Below are positions 23,500-36,929 of a DNA stretch of 64,000 nt, piece by piece. Below the pieces are notes generated by a model, which made no database searches, had not been told where the DNA came from, and saw nothing but the letters and a program-made list of their open reading frames with translations. Made by a program: the position numbers and the translations under genes. Position 1 is the stretch's first letter, and each line of letters starts with the position of its first letter. The DNA is from Eumeta japonica (taxonomy: Eukaryota > Arthropoda > Insecta > Lepidoptera > Psychidae). The stretch lies in the NCBI GenBank assembly GCA_005406025.1, contig BGZK01001031.1:161024-225023 (forward strand). The letters run 5' to 3'.

Positions 23500-23860
23500 A
23501 GCTTATTTCGTGAATCCGTTCTCGGTTGGCACCCGAATCAGACAACAAAAGTGGATCTCGCTGCACAGGCGGATTAGGTGTGTACATTTCGATAGACGGA
23601 CGCGTAGACGGTGGCTTACGTTAAGGGCTATAGGTAGTGAGGGAGAGGCAAAATGCGAAAATATATTCGCGAACAAACCGAACGGAGAGTATGGAATGCT
23701 GTCGAGCCTCCCCTCGGAGTCGTGCGCCGTGCGGTGGCCCTCGTTTATAGCTTAATAGCTACGTCGGCGTCGCCGTCTCAATCGATAACACCATTTTGTC
23801 TAATGCTCGTCAGCATCGTAGGTGTGCGCGAAGATACTTCGTGAATGTTATCAGATTTAG
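23500..23860. promoter_or_regulatory. GC-rich unique block
   Basis: A balanced-complexity GC-rich segment with overlapping plus-strand frames of 81 and 63 codons. Neither has a recognisable domain, and neither is flanked by clear splice consensus that I would trust. Candidate conserved element or exon; undetermined. Confidence 0.3.
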
Positions 23861-25449
23861 TTCTGCGGTTTCAGCGCATCGTATTAACATATCAAGTAGA
23901 AGTTTCTTGAGTGAAACACAGTAGCAACTTTTACAAGCTTCCAAAATGAACGAAGGTATACCAAACACAACGCGTCAATTCATTAAAAAGAACACTGAAC
24001 TTTATGGAGTTTGACGGGTTCGATATATAACCAGATCCGTTTTAAGATCCGCGGATCTCCAGTACTTTTAGTGAAGATATTCCGTCTTCGGCGCCGGGGC
24101 CCATAATTGGATCGCGGCCCGTGAATAGCATGAACTCCGTCATCGACGATAAAAATCGGCAGCCTAGTTCCGAGTTTGACGTGAATTGGGGATGGATGTA
24201 ATTATTCAGCATTTATATTGTAGGTCGATTCCAACGTCGAAAATTATCGTACATGTTACTAGCAGAATATCGGAATGGTTTGCGTCACGAACTTTATTAA
24301 ATTTTATGTGTCAAGCGGTGGGGAAACGCGCTTTGAAACCAAAACACAGTGCCCGTACCTTTTCCATTTCCAAAATTTTGATTTTTAATCACAAAATTTT
24401 CAATTTGATGTTAAAATCTTTGTAACCGTATCAGTCTTTGAAAGAAGAGATATGATATAATTCAATCTATAGACGTTAAAATGAGTAAAAGTTAAAATTT
24501 TTAGAAATTCTCATATTGGATTCTTGCAGTTCCATTTACTTACTCAAGAAAATTAAAACATCTTGATTAATTTCGGAATGTATAGCAAATCGTATTTACT
24601 ATTATTATCAATATATAAAAAATTTAAAAAGTTGGAACACATTTTTGATAATGACCACTAAATTTTTTTATTTAATAATACACAAAAATAAAACAGTTAA
24701 TAATAATACATTTCCACAACTTTGGCTATTTTTACGGTGTATTTCTAAAATTAAAAAGAGCATAAACTAAAAAAATGAGTAAGTCATAAGAAAATATTTT
24801 AAGAGGTCGAAATGATTTTCGGATTCTTACCTAAAAAAAAATAATGAAAACTTGTTAATTAGTGGATGGTTCAAAAGTACAAAAACAAAATTTCTAAAAA
24901 AAAAAAAAAAACATTTTGTATAGTGTACGCATACACTTATGATCCTTGTATTTAGACCTGCGTAATCAATAGCATAGCTACTGTGTAGCATAATAATAGC
25001 TACGGTACACAACGGCGCATCTCGAGAGAGAATTTCAGACAGTATAATCACTTTCTACAGAACTTTCGCTTTCCGATAAGGAGGTATTTGCAGTACGAGA
25101 ATTATTTATCAATCTTAAGAGTTCAGATCACTTGGGTCGATTGGAGTATTTTTAATGTCCGGCCTGATGAATATGGTAAGTTCCGGCACCATAATGACAC
25201 CATAACAAACGCTTTGGACATTTCTCGTGACATCCACGGAGGCGACACGATGGCCAGATCCTTCCTCTTCCTACTGCGAGAACCAAACAGTACCCGACGG
25301 TAACACAAGTCATTAATTTTTATAATGTTTAAAAAAAACAAACAAGGATATAATAATTGGAAGTTTTTTATTTTTTTTGCCTTAATTAGGCGTTTCGTTG
25401 TATAGGTATCTATTACTATTCAATTATAAGGTAAATAATAAACAAAATA
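23861..25449. other. Mostly AT-rich non-coding DNA
   Basis: A GC-richer pocket at 24030-24190 holds GGGGCCCATAATTGGATCGC. The remainder is AT-rich. The complementary pair of frames at 25088-25341 covers another pocket with no domain. Confidence 0.5.
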
Positions 25450-26162
25450 AAAACCGACTTAAAAAAAACTACTCCAAAACAAATTGATATGCACTAAAAA
25501 AAAAAAATTATTGCGTATTCTTCTACAACTTAATATTCGGTTTTTTTTGTTAAAATTATTCTTTAGTTTTTGATTTTTAGCGAATCTGAAGTACACTAAG
25601 TAATTTGTCTGAATGTGGATAGACCTACTAAACGTGCTGCTGATAAATCGCACCCTTACTGTAAGCCGTTAAGGAGTTCCATAGATCATCATATTTGACT
25701 ACGATAATTACTTGACCATAACGACCTTACAGTAGGTGACTCAAATATCCGGATAGCCTATAAAAGATTTGGCCGAGTATTGTTAATTTGCTACAAAGAA
25801 TTGAAGACTTTGTCATGGATCCTATAATCAGAACCTAACCAAACTCTCATCAAATTACCCTTGACGTACATCCTTTCTAATAAAAAAAGAATCATCGAAA
25901 TCGGTAGGCGTGATATTGAGTTAATTGTCCATTTATCGCGCACATACTTAATGCAAATTTAAGATTCAAATAATTTTCTTATGGATGCCATTGTCAGAAC
26001 TGAACCAAATTAAAATGGGACCACACGTGAAGCACCAGCTTTCAAATAAAAAAAAAAATGATCAAAATCGGTTCACCCTGTCGAAAGTTCTGAGGTAACA
26101 CACATGAAAAAAATACAGTCGAAATGTGAACCTCCTCCTTTTAGTTTTGAAGTCGGTTAAAA
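25450..26162. mobile_element. Lepidopteran repeat with AAACCGACTT / AAGTCGGTT ends
   Basis: The segment opens with AAACCGACTT (25451-25460) and closes with AAGTCGGTT (26150-26158), an inverted terminal motif. The internal landmarks 'atcaaaatcggttca' and 'gaaatgtgaacctcctcctt' belong to a repeat that is very abundant in moths and butterflies (recalled). It is about 0.7 kb and has no coding capacity. A partial relative sits at 48030-48300. Confidence 0.7.
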
Positions 26163-27326
26163 TGTGTTTAAATGGAGATTGTCCGTACCTCCGAGGTTAA
26201 TGTATTATTAAAAGTGCGATTTCGGAATGTAGATTTTTCTTTTCGCATAACAACCTAAAATTCTAATTTTATTTAAGATGTTTTAAATTGAAAAAATCCT
26301 AGGTAGTTCATATAGAATATAGAGATAAAACACACACTGCATGTAATTATATCCATTAAAACGAGAATAGTAAAAGCAAAAGTTGAAACAGAATGAAATT
26401 GATGATTTTCTTTGATCTTTCGGTGGAGCTTAAACACGCTACGCGGAAACTTTCCATAAGAGCCTCCGGTATCTACCTTTCAGCCAGTTTCCAGTTCATA
26501 AATCAATTGTTCTAAATCATTGAAAATGCCCGGAGGTTGAACATTGTTGGGCTTGTTTGTAGACAATAGAGAAATTCTCAAAATTTCATACTGAATTATA
26601 CCGAAAAGCAATTTAGAGTTTCAATGTCTATTCAACAGTACACGTTACGCATGTAATATATTACCACATACATTATGAAAATGCAAAACAATTTATTGTT
26701 CGGTTTGAATAAAATTATCACACCATTTTGTGAATACTATAAAGGAACGCATACAAATCTATATTTTAATACGATTATTACTGTACATATGAACTGCTAG
26801 AAATGTTAAATTACTGACTTCTATTTTAAACACTTGCTCGAATAAATTCACTAGATTTATATAGTTGAAATCACCAGAGCATACCTGATAATTGTACAAT
26901 ATCACCGGCGACCGAAGGCGTGAAAGTTATTTGCTGCTTCTCATTTTCAAACTAAATGTCTGTTTTTTTTCGATTACAATTCCGATTTCGAGCGATTTCC
27001 GGAACGTTTAAAAAACTTCCGTGACAATATATCGAAGGAAAAACGTTAGATAGCTTTGTTGTTTGTGCTTTTGAAACACATCCATGAAAAATTTACAGAT
27101 ATTTTACTTTAAAAAAATTCATCAATTTACTAATGTCCTAGTTCGCTAAAATGAAAATAGCAAAAAATTTGGAAAATCCAAAGTTGCACCGCTCATAATC
27201 TTTATTGAAAGTATAAGAAATAAAAAAAAATGAAGTGCCGGTTAGAGAAAATTAATTACAACCCGATCTCTTCCAAACGGTAACGAAGAGATAAATTTAC
27301 ATTCGACGAGAGGAGGCAACAAATAT
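26163..27326. other. Non-coding DNA with clustered SOX/TCF-like motifs
   Basis: Within 26400-26600 are CTTTGATCTTT (TCF/LEF-like, near 26410), ATTGTT twice and ACAATAG (SOX-like), in a pocket that matches no repeat seen here. The rest is AT-rich. These motifs are short and expected by chance at some rate. Confidence 0.3.
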
Positions 27327-27328
27327 TA

Positions 27329-28557
27329 GGTAGGGGAAACAGTTTTTTCGTATTCCATAAGTAAAAAGTTGTAGTAAATTCTCTTTGGTTGTGCTCTTTG
27401 TATCTGGCTAGTTTTGATACATTAACTAGATGATATTTTAAAAACAGGAAATTAAAAAAAAGACGGTTTCCGACATTTTTCTATTCTCTTTCTATCCACC
27501 AAAATTTGAAATTATATTACAAAAAAGGAAAAACTCGATACAAGTCGAGTAAGTCAAGTTATGGACCTAACCATAAAGATCACAATTTTTTTTTTCGCGA
27601 CAGTGTCGGTAAGAATAGCACAAAACTGGTTCAAGCGTTTTCAGTCCGGCAATTTTGGTGCCAAAATGAACCTCGCTCTGGTCCATTTATTACGGATAAG
27701 CTGATGCCGTTTTAAAAAACAAGTAGAGCAAGGTCGGCACAATTAGTACGACATAGCTGAAGATCTGGGGATTGATCACAAAACAGTTTTGAAAAGCTGG
27801 ATGTACAAAAAAGCTTGGTACTTGGGTTCCACATGAGCTCACTGAAAGAAATCTAATGAATCGTGCACTTATTTGTGATTCTCTATTGAAAGGTAATGAA
27901 ACCGAACTGTTTTTGAAAAGATTGATCAGTGATGATGAAAAATGTCAAGAATGTGCGAAAAAGAACATCATTAAAAGGCAAGCCAGCTCCACAGACTATA
28001 GCGAAACTCGGATTTACTAAAAGTAAGTTGATGCTGAGTTTGGTGGGATTGGAAGAGCATTATCCACTATGAGCTTTAACGTCGGGCAAAACCATCAATT
28101 CGAATCTCTACTGCCAACAGCTGATGAGTCTCAAGTAAAAAAGAGAGAAAAAACGGGCGGAATTGATCAACAAAAAGGGTGTGGTTTTTCACTATGATAA
28201 CGCACATTTTAGTCACTCAGCAAATATTAAAAAAGTTTGGTTGGAAAGTCTTAATGTATCCACCATATAGCCCCGATCTTTACACCCTTCAGGTTTTAAC
28301 CTGTTTAGGTCTCTACAGAATTCTTTAGGTAATGTTAGGTTAACATCGAGAAAGGACTCACAAAACTACTTGTCGTAGTTTTTTCATCAGAAGTTCCAAA
28401 ATTTCTATAGAAATGGCATTATGTCACTACCTGATAAATGGCATATATATATATGCCATTTGCACATATGCAAATATGCCGTAATGAACATAAATAAAAT
28501 ATAATGAAAATTTGTATTAAATTTGTATATAAAATACGAGAATACTTTTTCAGACCT
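27329..28557 (+). mobile_element. Mariner transposon copy B (1,229 bp)
   Basis: It is flanked by TA at 27327-27328 and 28558-28559. The left end starts GGTAGGGGAAACAGTTTTTT. The right end is more diverged from the left than in copy A. It shares the subterminal block 'tattccataagtaaaaagtt' and the transposase remnant with copy A, in the same orientation, 13.3 kb away. Confidence 0.8.
27506..28325 (+). pseudogene. Mariner (DD34D-type) transposase, decayed, copy B
   Basis: Same protein family as copy A. Visible in shifting frames are IAQNWFKRFQSGNFGAK (helix-turn-helix end, about 27619), NEPRSG, GIDHKTVLKSW (about 27768), VPHELTERNLMNRALICDSL (about 27829), FHYDNA (second Asp, about 28190) and YPPYSPDL (about 28256). 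The spacer missing in copy A is present here, but the frame breaks again after SPDL, and several frameshifts and stops lie upstream. A 69-codon open frame at its start (27506-27715) is only a fragment. Confidence 0.8.
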
Positions 28558-28559
28558 TA

Positions 28560-29549
28560 TATACAAATTACCCATTTGTGAAGCGTAACTCCGTCTCTAA
28601 AATCATATTTTTTTTATTAATTATAATTTAAAAACGAATTAGACATTCATTTTCAATAATAAACCATTTGTTCTAATTCTAAAGTTAATAAAAAAGATCA
28701 AAACAAATGGGTTTTTTCAATTATGATCGTATTTTAAGTTCTAGAGACATAATTGACGGGTTGGTTTTTTAAACTACATGTTTGACGTTTTTTTCCGTTT
28801 CTATTAGATTAAATAATTCTTTAAAATTTAAAAAAATCATCTCCATTAAATAATCAGTATTATGGTATACAAATGAACACATTTTCTTGTACTACTATCA
28901 TAGAAGAGATGAGAAATAATTGTGGACAAGAGGTCAAAATTTTTTTTCAATCGTAGGAGCATTCTCAAACGCCATTTATGGATCGTCCAATTTGCGTGGA
29001 CGTAAAAAGACTCATTTTCATCTCGGTTCCAAAATTAGTGCCGTTCCTCGGTATTTATAAACATCTCCAGTATATAAACACATCGTCAGTTATGGATAGA
29101 TTGGCGTTATAAAATAAAATTTCACGATTTTACCTTAAGACTCCATCTAAAAGCCGTGTGTCATTACTAAAAATGAAACGCAAATATGGTCAGTATTAAT
29201 TGTTAGAGTCCTAAAATATTTGATACGGTTAAAGTATCTTATGTTTAGTCTGAAATGTCAAGCCTTCTTTCTCTATCTATTACCACCATTTAATCTGTCC
29301 ACGGGTTTAGCTATGAAAACTTACCAGTCACTTTTAAAGTCATAATTATGGATACTATAATCCGATAAATAGCTTGTGTTGATTGTATCTTGTATTGATA
29401 GCTAGTCAAAGTAATTCCTCTACACTCATAATTTAAAAACCAAAGAGTTGATGGAACATGTTAACTCACTAGTTATAATGTCGCCGACACGTTACGAATT
29501 TTTACCTAGTGGTATTTATTGCCTTAACAAGAAAGTCTTTGTCAGACGG
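28560..29549. other. AT-rich non-coding DNA
   Basis: Nothing recognised. Confidence 0.5.
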
Positions 29550-29905
29550 AAGACGTCCCCGTACAGAGCTGACGTAAATTGGAGCTAGCGATGTAACCGC
29601 TCTCGTCAAAGGAAGTGACAATGGAGTGGCAGCCGGCCGGGCTGGCGGCGGCACAATGCCGGAGTGGGTGGGCGCGCCCGCGACGCAGCGGGTTCAATGC
29701 ACGCCATTGTGGCATCTTCCACAGGTACCGGCACACTTCACAATACGCACACCTATATATTACGGTACATTATGCGCCTTCCGCTGAAAAGAACGGGAAT
29801 GCTACAACTTCGCGACGTTACCTACGAATACGCGTCACGAAAACTTCTTAGTGCAAATAAAACAGAACTCTGCATGCGGATCAGCTTTACGATGTCAGAT
29901 CAAAG
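29550..29905. promoter_or_regulatory. GC-rich unique block
   Basis: The GC-rich core (29615-29720) with CpG has a moderately GC-rich right shoulder to 29905. Overlapping frames of 64 (minus), 78 and 88 codons (plus) lack domains. Candidate regulatory block or exon; undetermined. Confidence 0.3.
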
Positions 29906-30779
29906 ATCGTTCGATGAAATCGCCAAGTAACAGATTTTGGTTCTTTCTTTAACCAAGTAGTACGTTCATTTAAATCTAAAATAAAGAGTCTCAATAATTT
30001 TCTATTCCTTCCTGCACTGATCAAACACCGTCAAAAAAATAAAATGTTTTTGATGTTACCAGTAACGGCAATATACCTTGTTAAAACCATTCAACGGAAA
30101 TTATTAGCTATAAAAACAGTGATTATTAAAATCGTTTCACATTACTACTTTAAATAGAAATGAAACCTTAAATAGCCTAATCCGTTTGTAACGACTCAGG
30201 TCTCCTATAATTTTATAATTATTTTCTTGTTACCGTTTATAAGGTCGTAAATAAAAGTGAAAAAGTACGCCCAATAATTATTCGTTTAAACCGAAATACA
30301 TCTACATTCCCTTATATTTGTAACATACTCTGAAGTCCAATATATTTATAGTGGTTTTCATTTTGTGTAAGTTTCAACTATGTATAATAAAAACTATAAA
30401 ATTAAAACTATAAAATTGTAGAAAAACATCATCTTCAGAAGTGATTACTATCAGTATAATATATATACATAATACAGCTCAGTACAATATATTTATGCTA
30501 ATTCTACAAAAAGCATTAACTTTTCTCAGTGGGTAATCCGTAGTAATGTGAAAATAACCCATCAGCATCGGTTGACCCATTTTTATTTACGCTTACATTT
30601 AGTTTTTGTGCAGTATTGTAAAAACAGAGTATAATTACATATATAAAAATTAAATATAAATTGACAATTCTAAGATAGAAATTATACTCTTCTGATGCGA
30701 GATGCCTTTGCATTTGTTCTATACGAGCAACATCTTACGTTGTTGCAGCAGAAGAGATAAATACATCTTCGTACGTTTG
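29906..30779. other. AT-rich non-coding DNA
   Basis: Nothing recognised. Confidence 0.5.
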
Positions 30780-30960
30780 AAGTAGGTAGTCCCCGTAGCC
30801 TGACGCGCACATGTTGCCGCGGTTAAAATTAACCGGCCGGCGCGGCGGTGGTTCAACGCACGCGGGGGACACGCGGCCACCCTTTTTGGACTCCTCGAAA
30901 CTGACTAACGTTACTTCGAAAACGCCTAGGCTTGACGCGCGTAAAAGAACCTAGCTTTTT
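30780..30960. promoter_or_regulatory. CpG-rich block with CGGTTAA/TTAACCG inverted repeat
   Basis: A GC-rich island containing CGGTTAA-AA-TTAACCG (30820-30835), followed by CCGGCGCGGCGG-type sequence. No ORF. The inverted repeat resembles paired half-sites; regulatory role is inferred. Confidence 0.3.
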
Positions 30961-33900
30961 AGCTTCTTGAAGCATAGTGACCAGATTGCCTTGGTGAAAT
31001 GTCAAAAGTTAGATAATGATTTTACACAGTCGCGAATTTGCAATACAACCTTAACAATATTAAAAACGAAGCTATTATAGCAATATGAACACTGAAGAAC
31101 AGTTCGACAGTGTAGGCACTACAACCATTTTTCCTTTTTATAACAGAATGATCATAGTGAACCATAAGACAATATATACTCATAACTCGCTAAAATTTTA
31201 AAGTGGTTTTAAAATTTAAAGATATTATAACTATTGGATACAAAGAATATCATCTATGATACTCTAATAGTATACAATCTTAATGTCGTCGGAGGTGTAG
31301 TATACCAAATTTTATGGCATACAGAAAAATAGTTAAGAAGTGGTAACGTTGTGTCCTTCCAAAGCGAATTTAAAGTCAAAAAGTAATAAAAAGCTTACAA
31401 ATACAATATATAATATTTAATTGCAGAGACGTGATATTTGGGACGTAATATTCTTTTTTTGTGATTTGATATATCATAGTTTCGCCATAGGACTATTTCG
31501 TCAATTTTAATAAATATTCAATTTACAATTATAATGGGCGTCACCCGGCAACAAGTGTCGAGAGAACACATAAATTATCTAAAAAAATTTGGAATAAGTT
31601 AGTATTAATATATAATATTATGAATATGTAATAATATAAATAATCGATTTTCATGATATTCGCACTTAAATGTTGTCTACCCGATCAATCCGACACGGCT
31701 TGAATGCATAGAGAATTGATAAAGATCTGGTGTACAAAAAGATTAAGGTACCTGACTTCGAATATTGAACTGGGTTCATTTTTCATATATATTTTATGCC
31801 TGGATTCTAATCTGATGTGGTGGAATGTAGGCAGAAGGCAGTGCAAGCAGATGTGTTATGCAAAATGTTACGAGCTAAGGCAGCCTCAGGAATAGAATGC
31901 TATGCACTTCTTAACCGGCGTTTGCGCATTAAAACATCAATCATCCATTTTTGCAGAGGTGAAAAAAAAAAGGATCCTATAACCACAGACACGTGCCACT
32001 GATTATAATCGGAACATTAGGTTTCACAAATTATTTCTCTGAACAAAATTTCGTATCATACCCGCTCCTTAGGAACATCAACAATAGAATTATTATTAAA
32101 CAGAGTAGATTCACTGCTATAACATCTCCTGGAGAAAAATTCGGTTTTGAAAATACCTGTCCTGGCGCATTTCCAATCAGAAAAAGAATACTCACAAATT
32201 TTGCATTTTAAAAAGTGATCTTCGATGTGACACAAATGACGGGTGATGGACCATGATATATGTTATCGCTGTCAAATTACATTAAAATCCGTTTATGTAC
32301 GTTCCGTGTGATTCATACACAGAGAAAAATCTCTACATGTTGATATTTTTTATGCATATATTTACAAGTATTATGTATAGATATATAAAAAATGCACCTT
32401 AAGTTTAAAGCAAACGGGTACCGTGTCATTCCTTGAAAAATTCAAAAACATTCTAAAACACGATTACATGTTTAAATGGTAGTTATCTATTGTATTAAAA
32501 TTCACATGCATACTCGTGTAAGCCGGTGGCTACGTCTTATAAATTTAGTGAATATCTAAGAAAATTATAAACCAATTTTGTAGAAAATAATTTTCGTTTC
32601 ATTTATATACACCTCTATTACCATTTTTTTAGGTTTTAAAGTTCATGTTTCAAAACTTTAGAAAGGATAGACGTGCACACGTCCGCACGTATGGGCACAC
32701 ACATTTGACTACTAAAAATTTACTAAGAACTTTTAGTGCATTTTTTAAAATCTATCTAATCGCACCTCCCAGAACTAATACATGATGCAACTATGAGATT
32801 GCTTTATTATAACTACGGAACCCTAAAAACACATTTCCTATTCCCAAGTCGAGGATAAAAATACAAGGTATTTGATATACTTCTATCACTGTAGAAACAC
32901 TTAAGAATTGGGAAACGTCATCACAAGGAAATGTCGTTCTGTGCAAACAAAAGAGTACTTAGCGGAAGAATGATCAAATTAACGGCTGCAATGCGAGAGG
33001 TAGAACATTACAGAAGTACCGGGTAACAGCGAGCCGTATCGTTACACCATCACTGATGAAGTGTTACAAAAGTAGATATTGGATCTATTGTCGATGTTTT
33101 CATTTAACGGTGGGCGGTTTATTGGAAAAATCAATTTGTTAATTAAAAAGCGTTCGTGAGCCGCTGTCGTTAACAAAAGTGCGTTAAATTACAGTCAGTT
33201 AGCCGGTGTTCTTAATTTATAATCAAAGAGAAAGCAATCCAATATAGTTCAACAGTTACGTGGTGTTATTAAGTGGAATAGTTTTATTGAAAAATTATTG
33301 CCTTAAAATAGACATTTGACTTCGTTATTAATGCGTTCATAATCTAGTTGAAATTCGGAAAAAACAGTGTACATGCGTAAGACTTAAAACTTCTTTGGGT
33401 TGTATATAATTTTTATTTCATTTGATACATAAAATCATTTGGATAAGTAAGGTTCGAACAAATAATTTATTTTTGTTTTAAATAAAATCTATTTTATTGG
33501 AGAGGTAAGTACAAATAGTACAATCAATTTTATTATCCTTTTAATTATTATATACCTTCTATTGCAACGATATAGTTATTATACATTTTTGCAAACAAAA
33601 GTTCATGGTAGTTAAAATAAGAAAGATCTGTTTTAAATTCAACACAATTTTGGAGCCTCAATGGCGGGAGAGGGTAACGGACAAATGTGACGGGCGAATG
33701 TGACTTTCCTTATTCCATGATAAATTTTCCTGCGCTACGTGCTTAAAGAACTTTCAGTTCAAATGTATGGTAAAATTCCAAATCGTATTTGAACAATGTC
33801 AATTACTCTGTTTAAGAATTGCAATTCGAATTGTAATTCGAAAGTCAAAGCAGAGTTAAATACACATACGACTGCTCAGATAAGTTTCTAGAACGTTTCG

Positions 33901-34145
33901 CCTTGTTCATCATACACGTATTATCTATAGATTGTTTATAATTTAATCACACTATGTTTTCATTACAAAAAAAAAACAGCCATAATGATAGACTAATGCA
34001 TATGGGGGCAACCACTGGCCCGTGAGACATTTTGAAAAATTTCATGTCTGATATCTATCGCTAAAAAATATGAACACTAGTTTTAAAACACTACTTTTTG
34101 AACGCGGCCCGTGAATGTATTTGCACACTAAAGTTTGGCCCACAA
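30961..34145. other. AT-rich non-coding DNA
   Basis: No gene recognised over 3.2 kb. Frames at 31704-32211 are short, overlapping and without domain. Small GC-richer pockets occur at 32990-33060 and 33655-33720. Confidence 0.5.
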
Positions 34146-34159
34146 CATGTCAAAGGTGG

Positions 34160-34228
34160 GCCATGCCCTACCTGGTCTAGTGGTTATCAACGCTTGCCTG
34201 CTACTCGGGGGAAGTTCGTAACTCGATA
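34160..34228 (+). mobile_element. tRNA-like remnant, probable SINE head
   Basis: TGGTCTAGTGGTTATCAACG (34173-34192) fits a tRNA D-arm/A-box. GTTCGTAACTC (about 34214-34224) resembles a decayed B-box at tRNA-like spacing. No cloverleaf closes, and the isotype is unclear. Most likely the head of an old SINE. Confidence 0.5.
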
Positions 34229-35179
34229 GTTTATATCATTGCGTGTTTTCCTTCACTAACTGCAGATTGAATATCGATTGACTTTAATTTTAAAGGCAAA
34301 GGAAAATATATCGTCATGAAACTTGCGAATCGCAAAAGGCATGAATGAGCCTTTAATATCATGTAAAGCTCCCAACAGCCATTGGACCAGCTCGAGATCC
34401 GCGCCTTGCAGTGGGACGTTACATAATATGCAGGCACTATTATACTAGATAAGAGATTGTCATTGCAATCATATACCACTTTGTGGGGACCTAATACTTA
34501 TTCTTATTTGTTTTTCATAACAATATTTTTATAACTACTTCGTATTTCAAAGAAATTTTCAAGTTATCTGTATTCATTTGTATCCATGCGTCTCATGTTA
34601 TTTAGCTCATATAGGTATGATAATGCTGTATACAGCAAAGGTAAATAAATATGGGCACATATCGGCCGTCCTCAGTCACGCAGTAACATGCATCAGCTCA
34701 AATGTTGCTTTATAGTCATGCACGCACCAAACGACACTGCTGGTAAAATTCGAAAATTTTACGTAACCAACTTGATTAAAAGAGCAACCTTGAAAATAAT
34801 TTAATGTTTACAAGTCAAAATAACACGATGCATTCTTCTAGAAAACTAAACGTACCTAACACAGTCATACTGAGTTACTAATAGAAATCCTGAGAGATAA
34901 ATAAAATTATGTGATAAGAATTCACAACATTTATATCCTATAGCTTTAAGTTTCGAAAAATCATTAGCTATTTATTTAATCCTTAAAAGTAATAAGTATT
35001 TCTAAACTCCTATTATTTGAACCTATTAGAACGACTCGCTGTAAACATATATTTTATTTATTTCTTCTAATTAAGCACTAATCATCTATTAATTGAAAAC
35101 TCAGGAATACGAGGGCAAAGCTTTAAGGTCGTCGGTTACCATGATTTAGGAGTCGCAAGTGAATAACCGATTTATAATC
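34229..35179. other. AT-rich non-coding DNA
   Basis: Nothing recognised. Confidence 0.5.
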
Positions 35180-35315
35180 AGGTTTTGTGAAGGTGCGCCC
35201 ACGTCGAAACATAGACAAAGAGGTTCGCACGACCTTGTCGACGGGCGGACGGTTGGCGAACGCGGAAGCTCCAGCTAGAGCGGTGCGCGCGCGCGCTGGC
35301 CGTTTAAGAAATATT
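35180..35315. promoter_or_regulatory. CpG-rich block
   Basis: Short GC-rich island with a GCGCGCGCGC run near 35285-35296. Frames of 69 and 79 codons on opposite strands are compositional. Candidate regulatory island. Confidence 0.25.
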
Positions 35316-35639
35316 AAGTTTTTCATCGCCAAGTATATATATAAAAGATGTCCAAATTTACATATAAATACAAGGTTCCAAATATTGTTTGAACGATCGA
35401 TAGTTTGTATCGTTAAGTTGAAGTAATTTTATTTGAAAAATCGGACATCGCCAATTTGAGAAAGAGCTCAAGAAAAAGCTTCTTGATAAATTCCCTCTCA
35501 AAATTATTTACATGGGCCGATTTTCGATCATTCTCTAGGGATCCTTTTGATACGATTCGACATGTTGAAAAATTATTAGCACTTATCGAACGATATTGGG
35601 TTGCTACGTCAGGTACAACTTCGCACAACCTTTTCATTC

Positions 35640-35832
35640 CAGACTGAAGGGCTAGTCTTCCCACGCTGTGTCAATGCGGCAACATGCACGGTTTGACGTG
35701 CTCTCCGAGACATGGAGCGATTGGTTTAATTTGACTAAGTTAAAAGATCATCCGTCACTTCGCTCGTGGTCAGGATTTGAACCTTAACTTCTGATTCGAA
35801 GGCAACGCATTGGTCGTTCGGCCGTTATTGTT
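35640..35832 (-). mobile_element. tRNA-Arg-derived SINE
   Basis: On the minus strand the head reads like a tRNA: GGCCGAACGACCAATGCGTT (D-arm region), CCTTCGAATCAGAAG (anticodon-arm region, resembling tRNA-Arg(UCG)) and a perfect B-box GGTTCAAATCC (35772-35782). The acceptor and anticodon stems do not pair properly. The tail that follows, with 'catgtctcggagagcacgt', belongs to a lepidopteran SINE type I recognise. Not a functional tRNA. Confidence 0.7.
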
Positions 35833-36049
35833 CACTTTTAATATTGGGTAGAAAGAATGGTATTAAAATAAACACAATTCCATATATTCCGGAATATATG
35901 AAGTACTTATTTTCAGAGAGCATTATAATGAAAGTACATGTGATATACTATGGTCTAATGAAAATAAAAGAGCTTTTAAATATTATTCATAAAAATACAT
36001 AAGTATAAAACAGCAGGATAACTTAGTAAAGTTTAAACTACTCAGTCAA
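35833..36049. other. AT-rich non-coding DNA
   Basis: Nothing recognised. Confidence 0.5.
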
Positions 36050-36190
36050 TAATGTCATGACATCAAAGTCGCGCATGCCGAGGGCGCGCGGCGGCCAAAT
36101 CTTGCTCTGACGCAATTTTGACGTCATAACGGTATCAAGCGAGTGGTTTTAAGTTTACAGAATTGACGCGACGTACAAACATTGAGTGAC
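36050..36190. promoter_or_regulatory. Small GC-rich block with CRE-like sequence
   Basis: CpG-rich core at 36070-36100 followed by TGACGTCA (about 36119-36126), a full CRE/ATF palindrome. No ORF. Regulatory role is inference. Confidence 0.3.
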
Positions 36191-36929
36191 ATTGTGCAAC
36201 GATCCATGTAAACATATTCAACGAGACGAAATTGATTATTGTTTGTGGCTGAAGGGAATAATAAAATTATTGCTGAACGAGTGCCATTAAATTATTCGAA
36301 TGAATTGATATATACGTACATTTTATATTGTATCTGGTGCAAAAGGCTTGTAGGTTTTATTACATTGTAGAAATCAGAGTATATTTCTATCGCATTCAAA
36401 TAACCCGAAAAACTTATGTGGAAATACTAGAATATATTTTTAAACCTTTAAGATTGCGTGAATACTATGATTATTTTTAAATAATGCTTACGATTTTAAA
36501 AATTAAATTGAACTTATTACATGCATGATGCTACAGTAGCTTTCCACCTTTATTTATTTCTGTCAGCTTATAATTTCAATTAGATACTATAATTTTTTTA
36601 TTCGTAACTAATTCATATGTATTTTTCCTTGGTACCGGTGATGCGGATATGAGGAAATATCGCCAGTAAAATAGAATCGATATTAATCTTGGAAATATGG
36701 AAAACTAAATTTGAACTGGAACCAGAACAGAGTTGGCTTTGGCATTCTTATTCAAAATGAAGATGGCTAACGACAAAAGGAAATGCAGAAAAAATGCGAT
36801 CTGGTCCATAAGATTTGCCCAAACTGATAAAAAGTTGAAGTACTACATATTCTATCATTAAATATCGGCAGTATGCAAAAATTTCATTCAAATCGGTTCA
36901 GTGAGCATACACAGAAAAAGCAATCAATA
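36191..36929. other. AT-rich non-coding DNA
   Basis: Nothing recognised. Confidence 0.5.

Noticed and set aside
33990..34150. hAT-type repeat suggested by repeated GGCCCGTGA / TGGCCCACA phrases
   Set aside because: No termini, no target duplication and no transposase fragment could be identified.
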